Shown piece after piece: positions 59,311 to 64,000 of a stretch of DNA of 64,000 bases. Origin of the DNA: Dermanyssus gallinae (lineage: Eukaryota; Arthropoda; Arachnida; Mesostigmata; Dermanyssidae); contig QVRM01001367.1 in assembly GCA_003439945.1 (NCBI GenBank), positions 43,501-107,500 of the forward strand, in the 5' to 3' direction. Under the pieces are notes generated by a model that searched no databases, was not told the DNA's origin, and saw only the letters and a program-made list of their open reading frames with translations. Both the position numbers and the translations under genes were made by a program. Numbering within the stretch: the first letter of the stretch is position 1; each line of letters opens with the position of its first letter.

Positions 59311-59587
59311 AAAAGTATTAGCCGTCATCCGCCACGATACTGGTGAAACTTAGACATTTAGAAGGCCCGGCGAGATTATTAGAAGTATTGTGTACGAGCT
59401 AACCGGATACGCACCTGCGCCCGCTTCTGAATAGACAGAAGGGCTTGTCGGGGCGAGGATGACAGTCTACTGGTCGAGGTTTCGATCAGAGTGGATGCTC
59501 TGCTAGAGAGGCTTTGATCGAGCCGCGCGCGACTTGGGCATTGTCGCATCGCCCGGATCAACTCCTGCAGGTTCTTAATTTTTTGGG

Positions 59588-59665
59588 CTCCGGTGCATTT
59601 GCGTGCTCCTCGCGACCGGAAAAGACACGTAGCTGCACGGGTTCGAGCCCCACCGTTCTTCATTT
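59588..59665 (+). mobile_element. tRNA-derived SINE, type 1, copy 2
   Basis: GTGCATTTGCGTGCTCCTCG, GACACGTAGCTGCACGG and B box GGGTTCGAGCCCC (59,639-59,651), then CACCGTT, align with the copy at 45.1 kb. The A box is deleted (CCGGTGCATT), so it is not transcribable by itself. Confidence 0.7.
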
Positions 59666-59724
59666 GTATTTGTGTGGCCCGTCCCCCGAGGCAATGCGAA
59701 AGCAGTCCTGTGGACTTTAAATGT

Positions 59725-61465
59725 CGGCTGAGGGTTAGCTCGAAAAAGTTGTTGGGCGCCGTGTCTCTGGCACCTTTCCTCTCTGAATTATCCATAGCCG
59801 GTAAGTCAATCGCAGGTCGCTTTCTTTGTTTTTGGCTCTGTAAACCCGCCTACGTTTTCATCTTTTGCCCTGTTTTTCTAAATGGGTCTTTTTTGGTCGA
59901 TCGGTCGGTCGCGTTGTCGCCTCCGTCTAGATAATGCATCGTGCTTACTTCTCTCAGTTTGTTAAGTAGCCGTTATAATTTAAATTCCGCTTAAAGCCTG
60001 CCGACCGTTGCGTGGCTGTTTCTGGAAATGATTTGAAAGCTCCACTCCTCACTCTGGTATGCCACTCTCTAGGTTCAAACCCCTGCACTTACCAGGCAAA
60101 CGAGATTCCTCAGAGGTCCACAAACGCATCACGGCTCTTGTCCTCTAACAGACGACAACTTATTTCCATAGATTGGCAATTATCTCTTTAGCCTGGACTA
60201 TTATTATTATTAGCCCGACAACTATCCCAATAGCCTGGATCCCCACTACTGTGCATTACGATAAAAACAAGGGTAGGGCTGAAAAGAAGAACCATATTGC
60301 GCTCAACATAAAGGAAGCCCAGGGGGGAACAGTATTTTCCTGCAGCGAGATTGGGCCTTTGTCGGTCCTTGGATTGCAGCGGGCCGAACAAGGTCGTGAG
60401 TCGGTGGAGTCACCTGGAGCTTATTCCTTTGTCTCGCATGCTATTCGGACGTGTTCCTGATGCTACTGCCTTGTTTGGCGTTCATCTGTTTGAAGGAGTC
60501 ATTCTAGCGCTCTCCTTTTAGATCTGGGCACCAAACAATGAGCAACGCGTTTGCGATTTTGTCAGTAGTTTCTATACTACGTTTATTTTGTTTGCAACGT
60601 GGAAGGTTTGACTGAATTCTGGAATTTGCTGTAGGCGCCCGAAAAAACCTACTCCAGAAAAAAAAGAGCTCCAGAAAAAGTAAGCATAATCGTTTTTCTT
60701 AAAATAACTTAACGTTATTTCTGGTGAGCATATCTCGCATTCCTTCTTTACAACGTCCATGTCGGAGTCGTTCACAGGACAGTTTTGAGTTCGTCGACAA
60801 ATTTACCTTCTTGAACGACATTATTTTCAAGTGACGACAAGAGTCGTCAATATTCGAGTTGAAAACTCGAATATATAATAGGTGGATGATTGTCATTTAA
60901 AATTTTAATATATTTTTTAAATCTATGTAAATGTGTATAAAGAATAATTGCATCTGAGACTTTCATAAACGCCTAATGGAATTTTACATTCAAATAATTT
61001 TATCCTAGCAAATGGAACATCTTGGTATATCTTTCTTTTACGATTAAAATATATGTAACTCCTTTCAAATCTGAAATTGAACTATCAACCCGCCTAGGTT
61101 TCAAGCTTAATATTGAAAAATAATAAACAGTACCGATAGCGACAATGGTGACATATAAGCCAGCGGCGGCCTGATTGAACAGCCAGTCGGTCACTTGTTC
61201 AAGCGTCCAATAGCAGCGACAGCTTCAGCTTGTCCACCGACATTATCGGGCAACGCTGTCAATATTTGGACGACAATCGGGCCAGTTGTTTGCTACGTTT
61301 TTGTTCGTCGGCGACTCAGCGTTTGCCGATTGGCCACCGCAACTTCCACTCCAGGCACCGCGGTTGCTGCTCCGGCGTGACACGCGACGACGGACAACAA
61401 AGAGCGGCGGGTGCGGCACGGGCCATTCATACATTATCGATCACTGCATTCTCACTTGCATCAAC
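59725..61465. other. Stretch without recognised gene
   Basis: No motif recognised on either strand. The segment 61,190-61,440 is GC-richer. An isolated B-box-like GGTTCAAACCCC near 60,074 has no A box. Confidence 0.45.
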
Positions 61466-61466
61466 C

Positions 61467-61467
<1 letters not shown>

Positions 61468-61508
<41 letters not shown>

Positions 61509-61731
61509 TTATTGTTTATTGCTGATCATACAATTGTGAGGTCTGAACATGTATTAATATATAATTAAATATCTCGGTAGCAGTCTCTTCCTCTCAAAAC
61601 ATTGACCCGATTATGCAGGCAGCGTTACCTCTGCATACCGCCAGCGAGAGCAACTGCCGCAGGAACTCGCTCTCTCGTCGGTCGCCTGTGTTCTCCTGTA
61701 TCCGCTCGCCAAGCTCTTTAATGAATCTCCT
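61468..61731 (-). mobile_element. Family D LINE, AAT-tailed copy 1 (5'-truncated)
   Basis: On the minus strand the C-terminal 45 codons (to TGA at 61,594-61,596) read IKELGERIQENTGDRRE, then SEFLRQLLSLAVCRGNAAC and IIGSMF. A short UTR follows, with an AATAAACAATAAA signal and then (AAT)n at 61,468-61,508. The SEFLRQ...RGNAA block equals the end of the 45.7-kb copy. It begins directly at the (AAT)n array that follows copy 2. Confidence 0.82.
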
Positions 61732-61732
61732 T

Positions 61733-61757
61733 CCTTATTATTATTATTAGGGATTCC

Positions 61758-61843
<86 letters not shown>

Positions 61844-62074
61844 TATTATTGTTTTTCGGTTTTACAATTGTGAGGTATGAACGTTTAAGCCAGGTTCATG
61901 ATGCTCTGCTGATTTCCTCAATTCATGGCGCCTATGATAGAAGCCACGTTCCCCCTACACACGGCCAAAACCATCAACTGTCTCAAAAACATGGCCTCGC
62001 GTCGATCACCCGTAATATCTTCTATACGCTTTCCAATATCCTTCAGGATTTTCGCCGTACGTCTGCTAATGGGT
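61733..62074 (-). mobile_element. Family D LINE, AAT-tailed copy 2 (5'-truncated)
   Basis: Minus-strand codons RRTAKILKDIGKRIEDITGD, RREAMFLRQLMVLAVCRGN and VASIIGAMN end at TGA 61,918-61,920. The UTR (CACAATTGTAAAACC, AATAAATAAT) runs into a long (AAT)n at 61,733-61,850. Same 3' structure as copy 1, roughly 65-70% similar. Its upstream edge lies at the third (AAT)n array. Confidence 0.82.
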
Positions 62075-62076
62075 AC

Positions 62077-62240
<164 letters not shown>

Positions 62241-62485
62241 ACTGTGGATAGTTCACAATGTTTTTAACACGCTTGCTTGTCAAATAGACCGCACTACGAC
62301 ACCATGTCGATTTATTTCCATAATCACAGGCATAACAAATCAAGCGCAGTTTTCACCAGGCGATCAGACTGAGTGAGGAAAAGAGTTAGATAATTCGTTT
62401 TACGTGCTCAGCAAAAACATTCGTTAATTCAGGCTAACGCGACGAGTTAAAAAAATTAGGAACGCCTAGCCTGGGTAACCCGTAC

Positions 62486-62525
<40 letters not shown>

Positions 62526-64000
62526 CCGATACTTGAATGAGCAGTCAGCAGCTGTTGTGGCTGTCTTCCTTTCTAGGAGTTCGGCTCTTAACATTTCCAT
62601 AGGTGATTAAACCTTGATCAAAACGATTAAGCTTAAACTTAAGTAGCTTTTACGATAGGTAGGCCAGATACAACCTAGCTACTTGAAAAGAGTTTTCCGT
62701 ACATTCCCATGTGCCTTTATTAACACTTGGACTAAGAATAACCGGGCCAAGCTTTTCAACACATCTCCTTAAACAGTAAAAAAATATACAATATATCCAG
62801 CATGGAAGAGAATAAAGTAATTGCAAATGTCGAGCGTAACTGACAATACGTTTGCCGCCACATGCTACAGGTAAGGTGTATTACTAAAATCATATATAAA
62901 TATGTATATATAGGGAAAACATGCTACCCAACTTAGCGAACGATAGAGTGAAGGGGGTAAATGAGCTACAATCCTACTGCCGCAAAGTGACTGCTCAGAA
63001 TGAAGAGTCCTGTGTCGTGGCAGGCTCAGCAGAAAATCAGCTGCTTGATGACAATTTAAATTCCTAAATGGGGTAGTATGCATAGGTTGTACCCTATATT
63101 TATGAAATAAAAGTCATGCTACTGTATATTAACTAAATGTAATAATAAACGTGGCTATTACTGCAACTGCAACATTGGAGGACACTGGCAGAAATAAAGG
63201 TATATAGATAATTATACTAGTCAAAATGTAGAGAACAAGTGCATAGCAACAAATATCGGTTAACATCCAGGTTACATCTGTCTCGATTTCAAATGACAAA
63301 TACATGTCTATCTTTCGTAATCTATTGTAGAATAAGAACTTGGTACTGCTGAACTTAGACTTGATAAAACGTTTTACAGATGTACTTGCAACTAAACCCA
63401 CACCAGTTTTGTTTTACTCTCAATTTAAAAAAATCTCGTTTTACCACTTGCCGCCATATTTTCTGAGACCGTGGTTATTATTTTATGTAAAGCACTGGTA
63501 AAATATGATTTCATATTCATGTCGAGCCCAAGAAGTTTTAAAGAACGGTGCAGATTGTTTTCGGCACTTGTCCACATGTGATTTTTTTGTATATGGTATA
63601 CCCTTAGCGAGATATCAAAATCATCTATTTGTCATTCTGTAAAAATAGCTTATCGGGAATAGAAAGCAAAATGGCAGTACAGATGTCTCAATAAAAGAGA
63701 TGGTGCATCACCATTCATTTAATGCCTGTATTTTTATTTTTCAAAAAGAACGCATATCTACTTAATACCGGCGGCGGGATTCTGGCACGAATTGCAACGA
63801 CAACCGCCAAGTAAATGCGATATTCAGCCCGAAGCGGTAACTTACAAAAGGCGCTTTAGGTATATTTTTGGACATTAGAAGACGCAGAGTTGCCACTAGT
63901 AAACATCCATTCTGCTTATTCCTCACACCGTTGGTCTACATCGACATAACATAGTCTACACCGTACGCCTGTTAGCCGTAGATACGCGTGTAATTTTTGC
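62241..64000. other. Stretch without recognised gene, one (TA)n array
   Basis: TA array at about 62,489-62,523. The rest is AT-rich with short frames only and no element motifs. Confidence 0.55.

Noticed and set aside
60060..60090. B-box-like GGTTCAAACCCC
   Set aside because: No A box at the right distance, no tRNA fold and no match to the SINEs in this window.

Overview
The window looks like repeat-rich, non-genic DNA of an invertebrate nuclear genome. Clades of non-LTR retrotransposon that are mostly known from arthropods (R1-like, CR1/Jockey-like, R2/R4-like) make an arthropod the best guess; species and order cannot be fixed from the sequence. It is AT-rich and carries about twenty (TA)n arrays and three (ATT)n arrays. 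I see no bacterial operon, no rRNA, no clean tRNA gene, no CRISPR array and no complete protein-coding host gene. Almost everything recognisable is a dead copy of a transposable element. A few short reading frames next to splice-like signals are possible host exons, at low confidence.

Retroelements fall into families that I could link across the window. Family R1: LINEs with an R1-type reverse transcriptase (RT) and a C-terminal CCHC knuckle. Pieces lie near 10.3-10.8, 25.9-27.5, 32.8-33.8, 41.6, 56.8-57.2 and 58.6-59.3 kb, and bare 3' ends near 5.6-6.05, 31.7-32.07, 40.8 and 57.7-58.1 kb. Family B: CR1-like LINEs with a 3' tail built from ATTGAA-like repeats, at 10.9-13.0, 13.5-14.06, 27.5-28.4 and 42.3-44.6 kb. 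Family J: one near-complete endonuclease+RT LINE on the minus strand at 31.1-35.3 kb. Family D: LINEs with a restriction-enzyme-like endonuclease, at 28.4-29.7 (RT half), 45.67-46.99 (C-terminal half, two stops only), 51.2-51.7 and 61.47-62.18 kb. Family E: a short 3' segment coding for a Cys/His-rich C-terminal domain, at 38.8-39.2, 43.9-44.5 and 47.1-47.6 kb. DNA transposons are two Tc1-like copies (15.9-16.4 and 23.9-24.3 kb) and one mariner (21.8-22.3 kb). tRNA-derived SINEs lie at 45.05-45.17, 48.2-48.33 and 59.6 kb.

The copies form a readable insertion history. Into family J at 31.1-35.3 kb two R1 copies inserted, one with a 10-bp and one with a 6-bp target-site duplication. Removing each insert restores the host element's reading frame across the junction. 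A family E copy sits the same way inside a family B copy at 43.9-44.5 kb with a 9-bp duplication. At 61.5-62.2 kb two truncated family D copies are stacked head to tail, each starting inside an (AAT)n array, which suggests insertion into AAT microsatellites.

Two structures are not explained by these families. One is a roughly 1-kb palindrome at 583-1583. The other is a roughly 620-bp inverted repeat at 14,208-14,830 whose two arms both carry the same 20-codon acidic C-terminal reading frame behind a splice-acceptor-like AG. Both are bounded by (TA)n arrays. They, the AAT-associated family D copies and the mobile Cys/His domain (family E) are the most interesting items here.
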